From an uncultured Desulfobacter sp. (GTDB lineage: Bacteria; Desulfobacterota; Desulfobacteria; Desulfobacterales; Desulfobacteraceae), in the NCBI RefSeq assembly GCF_963666675.1, contig NZ_OY762929.1, positions 3,286,001 to 3,350,000 on the forward strand: a stretch of DNA of 64,000 nt, in the 5' to 3' direction. The notes below the pieces were generated by a model that was given only the letters and a program-made list of their open reading frames with translations, was not told the DNA's origin and made no database searches. Every line of letters begins with the position of its first letter. Position 1 is the stretch's first letter. Positions 17,687-25,770 of this stretch are shown here, one piece after another. Position numbers and translations under genes: made by a program.

Positions 17687-17716
17687 CTTCTCGCCACTCG
17701 CCACTAACCACTCGCC
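17687..17716 (-). repeat. right boundary repeat of the four-helix-bundle unit
   Basis: On the plus strand, CTTCTCGCCACTCGCCAC (17687-17704) is followed by TAACCACTCGCC; the core is the inverse of the left boundary. The pglXI stop codon and its last residues (AASG) are read from this repeat, and the four-helix-bundle ribosome site lies at its other edge. It therefore forms the junction between the two genes. Confidence 0.7.
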
Positions 17717-20646
17717 GCTGATCCAAGCCGTGTAACGGCTTGGTCATACCACATGAGCAGCTTGGGATCTTCTTCGAGTACGTTGTTGGGGATTTTTTCG
17801 GCTACAGCGATGATGGTTTTGTATGCTTCATCGTTTCTTTGTTGCCAAAGCTTTTTGAACCCGGCACGGACCGCCTCAAGCCGGAATATTTTGAGTTTTT
17901 TCTTGGCCTGTTTGTATTCTTCAAATTCTTTGAGCAGGGCCTTTTCACGAAGTTTTTCCAAGTCGCCTGCTTTGTTAGGGTCAGGCACGTACCATCGGCC
18001 TTTAGCCTTGGCGACAAGGGCCGGGTCGTTCTTGGTGAGGTTGCGCATATCTTTCCAGTTGGTGGAGAGGTAGCTGTGGATCTGGTCGGGAACCGGGCCT
18101 TTGCCGTCGTATGGAAGGAAGTTCTGTTCCAGCAGGGTGGAGAGTTCCAAGCCGACTTCGTTTTTGCTCCAGCCACCAATTTCCTTCATAAACAAAGGGT
18201 TGATATCCTGAAAACTTTGCGGCTTGTCACGCAACAGGCTACGCAGCCATTCGATGGCCGAGGCTTCATCGGAAACAAACAGCGACTGCTGCAGCGGTCT
18301 TCCACCACCGAGCATCTTCTTCCGATCGTATTCCGCTACCTGTTCCGGCAAGAAATACATCCCGTCACGCTCGGAAAAGCGCTGAGACAATCCAAGCTGG
18401 AAATCCTGACTGTCAATGGGTATATTATAACCTTTGCGTACATAATAGGTAATCACCTGATCGTAAAGAATGCGTGGGTCACGTTCAGGGATGGCTACAA
18501 GGTCATAGCCTTGCTTTTTGATTACTGGTAGATACTTCAGATGAGTCCGGATGAAGTCCCAGACGCCTTCTTCGGTCTGAGCTTCCTGTTCAAAACGATC
18601 TTCAAATCCGCCGTTGGGTTTATAGGCTGAAATAACAAGGTCTTGCTTGACGGCTGTAGGCGATGTATAAGCATTAAAACTACCTTGCTTTTTGTCTAAA
18701 GCAGAAACATTAGCAACTATAAACCCTGCCTCAGAAATTGCCGTTTGTATATTGTTCCAGACGGAAGCATTTGTATTGGAGAACTCCACTGTCATCCATC
18801 GTCCGGGCTTCAACAAATTAAACGCCTGGCGAAAGCCTTCTTTCATCAAAAATCGATAATCCTCTGTGGTTTTCCCTTGCTTCTTGCTTTCTATTGCTTC
18901 TGCTGAACTGTTTGTTCTTACTGCAAGCCAAGGTTCCCAGAGAATATTCAATTCAGAGTAGTTAATGTTTGCGCCGAATGGTGGGTCAATAAAAATGTAG
19001 TCAATTGAATTGTCTGGAGTTATATGTGTGCTTGTTACACTTTTTGTTTCAATAAGGGTTGAGCCTGAAATTGCGTTTATATCAAACAGCAAAGAGCGTA
19101 TGCGAGACTCCAAGCTATTGAAGACAGAAACTTCAGGATTAGTACTTGAAATGTACAAAGTCCCCTTTGTACCAGCATTCACAAAGCCGCCACCACCGTG
19201 GAAATAATATGAGAATGCAATACTTGCCATTTTGGACAAAACACGCTGGCTGGCAGTAATCAAGAATGGAATCCGTTTTCCATAATTAATAGCCCTATGC
19301 CAGGTTGCGGCCAAAACCCACAAATTACGCTTAGTGAAAAGGTGGTGGGCAGAAGTAAAACCGATCCTGATTGGTTCTCCCGTTTTATCTCCATCCGGGA
19401 TAATATCGGTTGGGTACCAATATTTTATATCGCTGTCCTCGATTTTTTTTAACACCTGGAAATCGAAGTCATCAGGTTTTTTTTCAAGCCGTCCTCTTGT
19501 ACCCGAAATTGAATAATTTATTATTACTGGAACCTGCTTTGCCTGACGCACGGTAGAGTTAATTGCGCTATCAAACTTTGTTACCCAAGCCCTATCCATG
19601 CTACGCTTACTTAATTTTGCACCACAGTGTGGACAGGGGAATTCTCCTAACACTTCTTTTTTTTTCTGATCGATTGCGGCATTCCAAAAAGTCACTTCCC
19701 CTGCACATTCTGTACAAACAAACACATCAGACCAAACTGTATAGTTGATCTTCCCTTTTGTTTTTTCATCTGTATGGAGCGTCTCATACATCCAGCCGCA
19801 TTCTTTTTCAACCTCTTTGAGGATGTGTTTGGCCTCTTTCTCAAAACCCGCCACATAGACAGGCGTATTATAGTTGTAGGCAATAAATGTAGCAGCAGGA
19901 GACAAGTCACTTAATACGGCCTTGCGAGCGCCAAGTTTCGAGAATGGCCTCCATACTTTTTTGCCGTCTTCATCAATCTCTTCCTGCAAAATGGTCCCAT
20001 CCGGCTTCACCTGGTAGTTAAGCGACAATACCACATCCCGGTCGCCACACATTTGAGCAGCCACACCTGTCATGCCGGTCCCGCAGAAACCATCGAAAAC
20101 AATGTCTCCCGGTTCGGTATAGTGGAGGATGTAGCGCATAATCGCCTTGTGTGGCACTTTGGTATGATAAGAATGCGCCTTGTAAATCGGATCGTTTTTC
20201 CCTTCGCTTACATCTGAGGCGAAAGGCTCCCTATGATAGTGGCGAGTGGTTAGTGGCGAGTGGTTAGATTCTGGTTGCTCGCTTCTCGCCACTCGCCCCT
20301 CATCACTGCTCTTCCAAGCTTCCCATTCATCAATAAAGTCTGCAATCCACGGATTCGGACAGGCAGTGTAGTACGGCGGGTCGCTCAGCTTGATGATGTC
20401 TTCATCTTCACCGATCGGAAAACCTTCAATCTTGCGGAATTCCGGGTCCTGCAGTTTTTTGCGCAGTTCCTCCGTAAAGTGGACACGCCGGGCGCTGTCA
20501 TTTTTAAACTCCAGACCAAGACATTTCACCGGCCCGTCATTGAACACAATCTTTTCATCAAAAAGGTTCGCGCTCCCCGGTTTGCCGGGAACGACCTTTG
20601 TCTTAAACAGTTTCTGTTGTTTCATATAGTCAGCGTCTCCACTCAT
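17704..20646 (-). CDS. pglXI: BREX-3 adenine-specific DNA methyltransferase PglXI
   Basis: A 980-aa DNA methyltransferase (DUF1156-type N-terminus). The SAM-binding motif is DIVFDGFCGTGMTGVAAQMC (around residue 185) and the catalytic motif is IDYIFIDPPFGANINYSELN. A CxxC...CxxC zinc-ribbon-like segment (VCTECAGEVTF ... FPCPHCGAKL) lies near residues 310-350. In BREX this enzyme marks self DNA by N6-adenine methylation and is also needed for exclusion. About 20 residues (GRVARSEQPESN and following, ~130-150) are encoded by a palindromic repeat inserted just before the conserved YHREPFASDVSEGK block, and the last four residues also come from a repeat. The frame is intact. An internal ATG at 20625 is an alternative start. 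Confidence 0.92.
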   Translation of the reverse strand: MSGDADYMKQQKLFKTKVVPGKPGSANLFDEKIVFNDGPVKCLGLEFKNDSARRVHFTEELRKKLQDPEFRKIEGFPIGEDEDIIKLSDPPYYTACPNPWIADFIDEWEAWKSSDEGRVARSEQPESNHSPLTTRHYHREPFASDVSEGKNDPIYKAHSYHTKVPHKAIMRYILHYTEPGDIVFDGFCGTGMTGVAAQMCGDRDVVLSLNYQVKPDGTILQEEIDEDGKKVWRPFSKLGARKAVLSDLSPAATFIAYNYNTPVYVAGFEKEAKHILKEVEKECGWMYETLHTDEKTKGKINYTVWSDVFVCTECAGEVTFWNAAIDQKKKEVLGEFPCPHCGAKLSKRSMDRAWVTKFDSAINSTVRQAKQVPVIINYSISGTRGRLEKKPDDFDFQVLKKIEDSDIKYWYPTDIIPDGDKTGEPIRIGFTSAHHLFTKRNLWVLAATWHRAINYGKRIPFLITASQRVLSKMASIAFSYYFHGGGGFVNAGTKGTLYISSTNPEVSVFNSLESRIRSLLFDINAISGSTLIETKSVTSTHITPDNSIDYIFIDPPFGANINYSELNILWEPWLAVRTNSSAEAIESKKQGKTTEDYRFLMKEGFRQAFNLLKPGRWMTVEFSNTNASVWNNIQTAISEAGFIVANVSALDKKQGSFNAYTSPTAVKQDLVISAYKPNGGFEDRFEQEAQTEEGVWDFIRTHLKYLPVIKKQGYDLVAIPERDPRILYDQVITYYVRKGYNIPIDSQDFQLGLSQRFSERDGMYFLPEQVAEYDRKKMLGGGRPLQQSLFVSDEASAIEWLRSLLRDKPQSFQDINPLFMKEIGGWSKNEVGLELSTLLEQNFLPYDGKGPVPDQIHSYLSTNWKDMRNLTKNDPALVAKAKGRWYVPDPNKAGDLEKLREKALLKEFEEYKQAKKKLKIFRLEAVRAGFKKLWQQRNDEAYKTIIAVAEKIPNNVLEEDPKLLMWYDQAVTRLGSAASG
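20241..20297. repeat. palindromic repeat inserted in frame in pglXI
   Basis: The left arm GGCGAGTGGTTAGTGGCGAG (20241-20260) and the right arm CTTCTCGCCACTCGCC (20282-20297) have the same orientation as the two ends of the four-helix-bundle unit at 17.3-17.7 kb, but with only ~20 bases between them. It keeps the pglXI reading frame open and adds roughly 20 codons. Confidence 0.75.
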
Positions 20647-20669
20647 CCAATTTCTTAAAAGCCTGCATT

Positions 20670-20736
20670 ACAGTGCACAAGTTACTGCCTACTTATTTTC
20701 AACTTGTGCACTGTTCTTTTTCCATAAGTGCACAAG
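20670..20736. repeat. 14-bp perfect inverted repeat plus a third half-site between brxC and pglXI
   Basis: ACAGTGCACAAGTT (20670-20683) is the exact reverse complement of AACTTGTGCACTGT (20701-20714), with 17 bases between them. A further GTGCACAAG lies at 20728-20736. It lies in the only sizeable gap inside the BREX operon. Possible roles are a regulator operator, an RNA hairpin that tunes pglXI, or a mobile-repeat remnant. Confidence 0.6.
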
Positions 20737-20796
20737 CCGCAGCCCGGCTTCTGTTAATATGTATTTCTGATCTTTTGCACGGGGTTTATCATCACT
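20689..20796 (-). pseudogene. 35-codon coding remnant in frame after the brxC stop
   Basis: Directly after the brxC TAG, the same frame stays open for 35 codons and reads like the end of a winged-helix protein (KYILTEAGLRLVHLWKKN). It has no start codon or ribosome site of its own. BrxC itself ends in the usual VRIVLE, so this is probably a leftover of a lost small regulator, not a part of BrxC. Low certainty because of its size. Confidence 0.3.
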
Positions 20797-23700
20797 CTAC
20801 TCCAGAACAATGCGGACTTTTGCCGGGTCCTTGCCTTTGGTCAGCTGGTCGATATAGTCATCAAACCGCTTTTTGATTTCGGCAGGTGTTGCCGGACCGC
20901 TTTCAATTTGCAGTGCTTTCTGCAGATCCTGTGCTTTAATTGATACTTTGACCAATCCTGACAACACCTCTTTCAGGGCGTGGACAAAATTGGTATCCAA
21001 CGGAACAGGGAGTTCCCTGGACTTGATAAAGGCTTCAAGCGGCTCCCGGTCGTCTACTTTCAGCAGATCCATTTTGGTCTGGGTGATCGGGTCTTCCAGG
21101 TTGCCGAGAAGCGTTAATGTCCATTTGCCCACCATGGCATCGAGATCGTTATCCATCTGATCGATCATCTGCGAACCTTGGGCTGTTCCGGCTTCCACCG
21201 ATGGACGGAATCCGCAATGCGGACAGGCCGGTGTGGTCTCAAGATTCTGCTCGGTCAGGGCAAAACAGCTTTTCAGCCCGGCCAGCCGGTTCTGATAATC
21301 AGTGAGCTGCTGTCTCGGCATCAGATCGATGCCCGCCAGCTTCAGGAGCGTCTGCAGTCGAGGGTCTCCCATCAGGTCTGCCTTGCGTTTGTCGTCATTA
21401 ACACCCAGCCGGGCTTTGGTATGCAGCCCGATGTAGACAACGATATAGTCTTTCTTGAGCTGCTGAAGGGTTGTTCCGATATTTTGGGACTGATTTGCCA
21501 GCTCGGTCAGATCAGTTTGCTTGAGCATTTCCAGCACATCCTGCCGGGTCGTTTTCATGCGATCCACCCAGTCGTGTTCTGATGGTAATACACCCTCGGC
21601 GGTTGAAAGCCATGAGGCTGTCGGACTGTGGTCCATGACAAATTCACGGAGCGCGGCCAGATCACCCAATGCTTTTACCGCTTTTTCGTGGGTTTTCACT
21701 TCATCCATGCTGTAGCGGAAATTCTTCAACTTGCCGGGTGATGTATAAGCTTGGAGCGACTCAAAAAAAGTCTTGGCAGTATCCAGCCCTGACGCCTGAT
21801 TGGCCAGATCAGTTCCGGCAAGGAGATCCAGTCCCCAGAAGGAAAGACCTTCACGCAGGGTCTGCTGGGTCATCACGATCCGTTTGACAAGTTTCCCTAC
21901 GGCCTGCTGAAGATCCTGAATAGGCTCATCTTTACCTTGCGTAACCAGCTGGGCCATTCCCGGTGTCATGCCGAGAAGCTCGAACATGGCCTTGAGAGCC
22001 GGGATGTTCCATTCCTTGGGCTGCTCAAGGTGCTTGAATCGAATCAGTTCATCCATGCCGGTCGCCGCAAGCTGCGCAAGGCCGGTGGCATCGAATTTTT
22101 TACCCGGAATAGAAAGGACGATGTCGCCCGAGTAGACCAGAGCGGCGATCAGCACTGTCACCCATTCCGGTTCAAGACGGGAGCCGCCCGGATTCATATA
22201 TTCCAGACCATGATCATCCTGAATGATTTCATTCCGGTTCACGACCTGACCATGTCCTTTTGCTTTTATAATATCGAGGATAAAACGGGCATATGGGGAT
22301 TTGTAGGGGTCTATTTTTTCACCGTTCAGAAGATCCAGGGCATCCAGCACAGATGTTGCCTGCTTGGTTCGATTCTGGCCGCCAATTGCCCGGAGTGCAT
22401 CCTGTGCCGCCTGTGCTCTGTTTCTCTCTGTAATCAAAACGGAGAAAAACGGATATTCAGGTGCCTGATTTTCGAAATGTGGTGACAGGCAGATACCGGC
22501 AATCGCGTTGATTAAGTCCCGGAAATTGATTGTTTCATGGGGCGACAAACCGGTCAAGTCACGTATTGAAAACCCTTTTGCCCAATCTGTCATCGGTTTT
22601 GAGATTCCCTGATAGGTCAACTCATATGTATCTGCCATGTGTTTTTGAAGCCATTGCACAACTTTCTTGAGAAAACCGTTTGCCTTGGCTTCATAGGTTG
22701 ATTTTGCATGACCTGAAGATGTCCCTGCCAGATCAAGTGCAGCAGCATAGTTTTTCAGCGATGTCTGAAATTCTTCACCGGTCTCCTTAGCCGGTTTTAA
22801 GCGGAAAAAAACTTCATCACCCATTTTGTCATCTTTAAAACGGGGGGGATCGTTTGGCTGAATGAAATAGATATAGAAATCCCGGGTCGGTACGGCAGTG
22901 GATCTCTCATTCGGGGCACCAAAAAAAAGATATCCTGTCCGGGCAGCCTTATGATCCTGCCAGATAAGTTCATGCTGCCATATTTTATAGCCGGTAACGT
23001 ATGTTGAATCCTGACATTCCATGACCCGTTTTAATGCTTCATAGTAAAAACGGTCAAGCTGTCCATCATCCAGACTTTCGGCTCTTTTATCAATGAGGGC
23101 GTCGAAATCATCTGTTTTTTTCAAATCAAGATAATACTGACGGTTGTCCGTATTTAAAGATATGAACTGCCCACTGACAGTTTTATGAATTTCCCGAAGG
23201 ACCGTTTCAACATGGGTTTGCAGATCTTTGTCCGGCTCATCACTCCCAAGTTCGGCAATCAGCGGATCAAAAAGACAGAGGCGGTCACGTAATTCTTCAG
23301 CACTTGCTCCCAGCGGAGCATAGATATCACCCGTTGTGAGACGATGAACAGACAGTGCATGAATCAGGCGTAACGCCATGGGTTTGTATTGTTTTCGCGT
23401 GATCGCATTTTCTATTCGAGACTCAAGCACCTGGCTGCAGTCGATAACGGCTCTGATTTCAGGAACAGCACGGAAAGATGCATTTTGTTTTAAGGTATTC
23501 CAGTAACTGTCAAAGGCAATTAGGCCAGGTTCATTCTCCGGGATCTCTTTGTTCAAGACACTTTTCATACCCATGGAAAGCGTCTTTAAAACTTCACGCT
23601 TTTCAACAACGGTTACTCTTTCAAAGGTGTCGATGTAGTCAGGGTGAACCGGAAACAGCCGGACGAATTCATCCATGCGCTCGTTAAGCCCGCCATAATA

Positions 23701-24537
23701 TTTTGCAAAGGGGGTGAGATATTCTCGAATCTTTGCCTGCTGCTCTGCTGTCTTTTTTAACAGTCGCTCCGAGACAACAAACTTGACATCATTTCTGGCA
23801 ATAAGAATCTGTTCAAACCGGTCTTTAACCCGCCGGATGCTGTCGGCTACAAAGGCAAATCTCGGACTATCAAATATTGCCTCCTGCACACCGGACATAA
23901 ATCGGAAACGCAGATCCTTACAAACCTCTCCGACTTCACGCAGGAAATTTAAATCAAGGATGAGCTCCTGATCCTTCCGGGTTCTCAGATAGTCCAGTAA
24001 CTCATCGACCACCAGCAGGAGGCCCTGTTCAGGGAAGACCTCGCCAAACTTGGCCATCATGTCTTCAAATGCCCGTTTATGGCTGGTAATCGTTCCTGAG
24101 TCCGGGAAGACGTACCTCACGCCCATGTTTTCAAGATGCTCTTCAAGCTCTGCCACCAGAATATCTCTGAGGGACATGGTCGTTGCTCCGATCTCGGTGC
24201 GGATGACCTTGAATTTACCTGCAATCTTGTCAGCTTCCGCTTTAACGCTTTTGTGGTTTAAGCGATCAAGCAGGGACGCATCGGCGGCAATACTGGAAAC
24301 AACAGACATCAAGTGCGATTTACCGGTACCGTAATTACCGACAACCAAGATACCTTTATTATCAAGCGGCTGCTCAAACTGAAGCTGAGGAATTACAAGG
24401 CGAACCATTCGCTCGGCCATTTCATCAGAAACCACATATGTGCTAACCAGCTGATTGGCAGCGCTTGTTTTGTCAGCATCGCGCAGCTGAACAACCGATT
24501 CTATCGGATCAAATTGAATTAGCTCTCCGTATTTCAT
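20797..24537 (-). CDS. brxC: BREX P-loop ATPase BrxC
   Basis: A 1246-aa AAA+-like ATPase. Walker A is GILVVGNYGTGKSHLMSV (around residue 68) and Walker B is LLLVVDELLDYLRTRK (around residue 170). The remainder is long and mostly helical, with a CPHCGFRP zinc-knuckle near residue 1110. BrxC/PglY proteins are essential for BREX and are thought to couple ATP use to DNA recognition or modification. The start ATG at 24537 overlaps the brxF stop by four bases. Length and C-terminal sequence are normal for the family, so the gene appears intact. Confidence 0.95.
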   Translation of the reverse strand: MKYGELIQFDPIESVVQLRDADKTSAANQLVSTYVVSDEMAERMVRLVIPQLQFEQPLDNKGILVVGNYGTGKSHLMSVVSSIAADASLLDRLNHKSVKAEADKIAGKFKVIRTEIGATTMSLRDILVAELEEHLENMGVRYVFPDSGTITSHKRAFEDMMAKFGEVFPEQGLLLVVDELLDYLRTRKDQELILDLNFLREVGEVCKDLRFRFMSGVQEAIFDSPRFAFVADSIRRVKDRFEQILIARNDVKFVVSERLLKKTAEQQAKIREYLTPFAKYYGGLNERMDEFVRLFPVHPDYIDTFERVTVVEKREVLKTLSMGMKSVLNKEIPENEPGLIAFDSYWNTLKQNASFRAVPEIRAVIDCSQVLESRIENAITRKQYKPMALRLIHALSVHRLTTGDIYAPLGASAEELRDRLCLFDPLIAELGSDEPDKDLQTHVETVLREIHKTVSGQFISLNTDNRQYYLDLKKTDDFDALIDKRAESLDDGQLDRFYYEALKRVMECQDSTYVTGYKIWQHELIWQDHKAARTGYLFFGAPNERSTAVPTRDFYIYFIQPNDPPRFKDDKMGDEVFFRLKPAKETGEEFQTSLKNYAAALDLAGTSSGHAKSTYEAKANGFLKKVVQWLQKHMADTYELTYQGISKPMTDWAKGFSIRDLTGLSPHETINFRDLINAIAGICLSPHFENQAPEYPFFSVLITERNRAQAAQDALRAIGGQNRTKQATSVLDALDLLNGEKIDPYKSPYARFILDIIKAKGHGQVVNRNEIIQDDHGLEYMNPGGSRLEPEWVTVLIAALVYSGDIVLSIPGKKFDATGLAQLAATGMDELIRFKHLEQPKEWNIPALKAMFELLGMTPGMAQLVTQGKDEPIQDLQQAVGKLVKRIVMTQQTLREGLSFWGLDLLAGTDLANQASGLDTAKTFFESLQAYTSPGKLKNFRYSMDEVKTHEKAVKALGDLAALREFVMDHSPTASWLSTAEGVLPSEHDWVDRMKTTRQDVLEMLKQTDLTELANQSQNIGTTLQQLKKDYIVVYIGLHTKARLGVNDDKRKADLMGDPRLQTLLKLAGIDLMPRQQLTDYQNRLAGLKSCFALTEQNLETTPACPHCGFRPSVEAGTAQGSQMIDQMDNDLDAMVGKWTLTLLGNLEDPITQTKMDLLKVDDREPLEAFIKSRELPVPLDTNFVHALKEVLSGLVKVSIKAQDLQKALQIESGPATPAEIKKRFDDYIDQLTKGKDPAKVRIVLE

Positions 24538-25046
24538 ATCAGTTTATCCTCGCTTGACTGTTTAAAATCTACTGTTGCCTCGCCGGTCATGCTGACAACC
24601 AGAGTATCTGTTAAATCGTACCTTCTATATTCACGGTGGCCCGGCTCTGCGTAGGTCAGCTTGCCTTTTTCAAAGGTGCCATTCCAAGAGGCCACGACGG
24701 TTAAATTTCGGGATAGTCCCTGAAGCAGACGCAAAGGGTCCTGCTTGAGTTCAATATCAAAAAGGATCTCAATATTATCCAGAAAAACCTTATCCCCGTT
24801 GTCTTTGACGGACTGCGCCAAAATTTCGAACAGCTTCAATTGCCTTTGTTTTTTAGTTAACTCAAGCAGCTCTTTTGAGAGGCACAGATTAATATTGATA
24901 GGCTCGGCGTCATGCAGTTTTACCAAATTGTGAATAACAGAAGTTTTACCAGAACCACCTTTCCCGACTATCAACACAAGACGGTGGTATAGCTCTTCGG
25001 CTGCTTTGAGTGATCGCGTCACTTTGTTTTCTATTGGCTCTGCCAT
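24534..25046 (-). CDS. brxF: BREX-3 P-loop protein BrxF
   Basis: A 170-aa ATPase with Walker A LVLIVGKGGSGKTSVIHN (around residue 28) and Walker B DKVFLDNIEILFDIEL. BrxF is the small P-loop protein diagnostic of type 3 BREX, and its position immediately before brxC is the usual one. The four-base overlap (ATGA type) with brxC implies coupled translation. It follows the HTH regulator gene by 25 bases, so both share a promoter. Confidence 0.93.
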   Translation of the reverse strand: MAEPIENKVTRSLKAAEELYHRLVLIVGKGGSGKTSVIHNLVKLHDAEPININLCLSKELLELTKKQRQLKLFEILAQSVKDNGDKVFLDNIEILFDIELKQDPLRLLQGLSRNLTVVASWNGTFEKGKLTYAEPGHREYRRYDLTDTLVVSMTGEATVDFKQSSEDKLI

Positions 25047-25071
25047 AATCTGTTTCTAACCGTAACCTTAA

Positions 25072-25275
25072 CTATTTGTCCGGTTTTCCATCGGTAATAT
25101 CGGAAACCGCGCCACCAGCCTCAACCCATGTGTCCACCTGTTCCTTTTTGAACTTCCACAGACGTCCAATCTTGTGGGCAGGCATTTTCTTTTTGTTTAT
25201 CCATGTGTAAACAGTATCTTTGCTGATGCCCAGGTATTGAGCAATTTCCTCGACTGACAACCAACGATCTTCCAT
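25072..25275 (-). CDS. excisionase/BldC-type HTH regulator of the BREX operon
   Basis: A 67-aa protein that is one MerR-like winged helix: LSVEEIAQYLGISKDTVYTW, then INKKKMPAHKIGRLWKFKKE. Proteins of this size and type are phage excisionases or small regulators such as BldC, which bind runs of direct repeats about one helical turn apart. It is the first gene of the BREX operon, and direct repeats with a 10-base period lie in its promoter, so autoregulation of BREX is likely. No integrase is nearby, which argues against a true excisionase. Confidence 0.85.
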   Translation of the reverse strand: MEDRWLSVEEIAQYLGISKDTVYTWINKKKMPAHKIGRLWKFKKEQVDTWVEAGGAVSDITDGKPDK

Positions 25276-25292
25276 TTTTTACACCTTTGAAG

Positions 25293-25380
25293 ATTATAGG
25301 TTCAAATTGGTTCAATCTGTCTTTTTACATGGTGTTTAGTCTTTGTCAATTAGGTTTAATAGGGTTTAATAGGTTTTTAA
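25293..25380 (-). promoter_or_regulatory. BREX promoter region with five GGTTYAA repeats
   Basis: On the plus strand GGTTCAA occurs at 25299 and 25309, GGTTTAA at 25353 and 25363, and GGTTTTTAA at 25372; within each group the spacing is 9-10 bases. On the minus strand a perfect TATAAT (25298-25293) abuts the first pair and a TTGACA (25349-25344) abuts the second group. These two hexamers are 45 bases apart, so they belong to different promoters or only one is used. The layout suits a small HTH protein that binds direct repeats over the promoter. Confidence 0.55.
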
Positions 25381-25523
25381 ATGAAATGATGGCATGAGAT
25401 ATTGAATTGGGCAGATCAAACTGAGGTGTTTGAGGTGAAGACTACCTGCTCGACAGACTCCATTTTATGGTAAATGGAGACTGCAGACTTTCCCTGTCAT
25501 TCCTTATCCTGACTGATTTTGGA

Positions 25524-25559
25524 GGGTCAAGGCAAATAAAAGATTGCAAGCCTTGACCC
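25524..25559. terminator. 10-bp hairpin downstream of the tautomerase gene
   Basis: GGGTCAAGGC (25524-25533) pairs perfectly with GCCTTGACCC (25550-25559) across a 16-base loop. It lies just past the tautomerase stop (minus strand) and upstream of the BREX promoter. No strong T-run follows, so it may be a weak or factor-assisted terminator. Confidence 0.45.
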
Positions 25560-25569
25560 ATGGCGGTGT

Positions 25570-25770
25570 CTATTTTCTTTTTCTGAGCTCTGTTACGCAT
25601 TCTCCACCTATACCCCAGTTGTCGGTCTTGACTTCGTCAATGACAACAACCGTGGTGGCGGGATTCTTGTCCAAAACATCCACCAGGAGTTGTGTTGCCC
25701 CCTGAATTAGTTTTAGCTTCTGTTCCTTTGTCACATTCTCATCTGTAATTTTGATGTTAACGTACGGCAT
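25570..25770 (-). CDS. 4-oxalocrotonate tautomerase-like protein
   Basis: A 66-aa protein. The start at 25770 gives MPYVNIKITD, placing the catalytic proline directly after Met, as required for the tautomerase family (4-OT, PptA). These enzymes form small oligomers that catalyse keto-enol tautomerisation with Pro-1 as general base. The adjacent upstream ATG (25773) would bury the proline and sits too close to GGAGG. The start overlaps the transporter stop by one base, so it is co-translated with the transporter; both are probably controlled by the divergent LysR gene. The substrate is unknown. Confidence 0.88.
   Translation of the reverse strand: MPYVNIKITDENVTKEQKLKLIQGATQLLVDVLDKNPATTVVVIDEVKTDNWGIGGECVTELRKRK

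Noticed and set aside
17300..20297. GAGTGGCGAG repeats as a CRISPR array
   Set aside because: Repeats are short, inverted, irregularly spaced and lie within genes; there are no spacers or cas genes.
25072..25275. HTH protein as a phage excisionase with an attachment site
   Set aside because: No integrase, tRNA or direct-repeat att pair is nearby; its position as first gene of BREX points to regulation.
9757..25275. DISARM instead of BREX
   Set aside because: The helicase resembles DrmD, but BrxF, BrxC, PglXI, PglZ and BrxA are all present in type 3 BREX order; drmA, drmB and drmC are absent.
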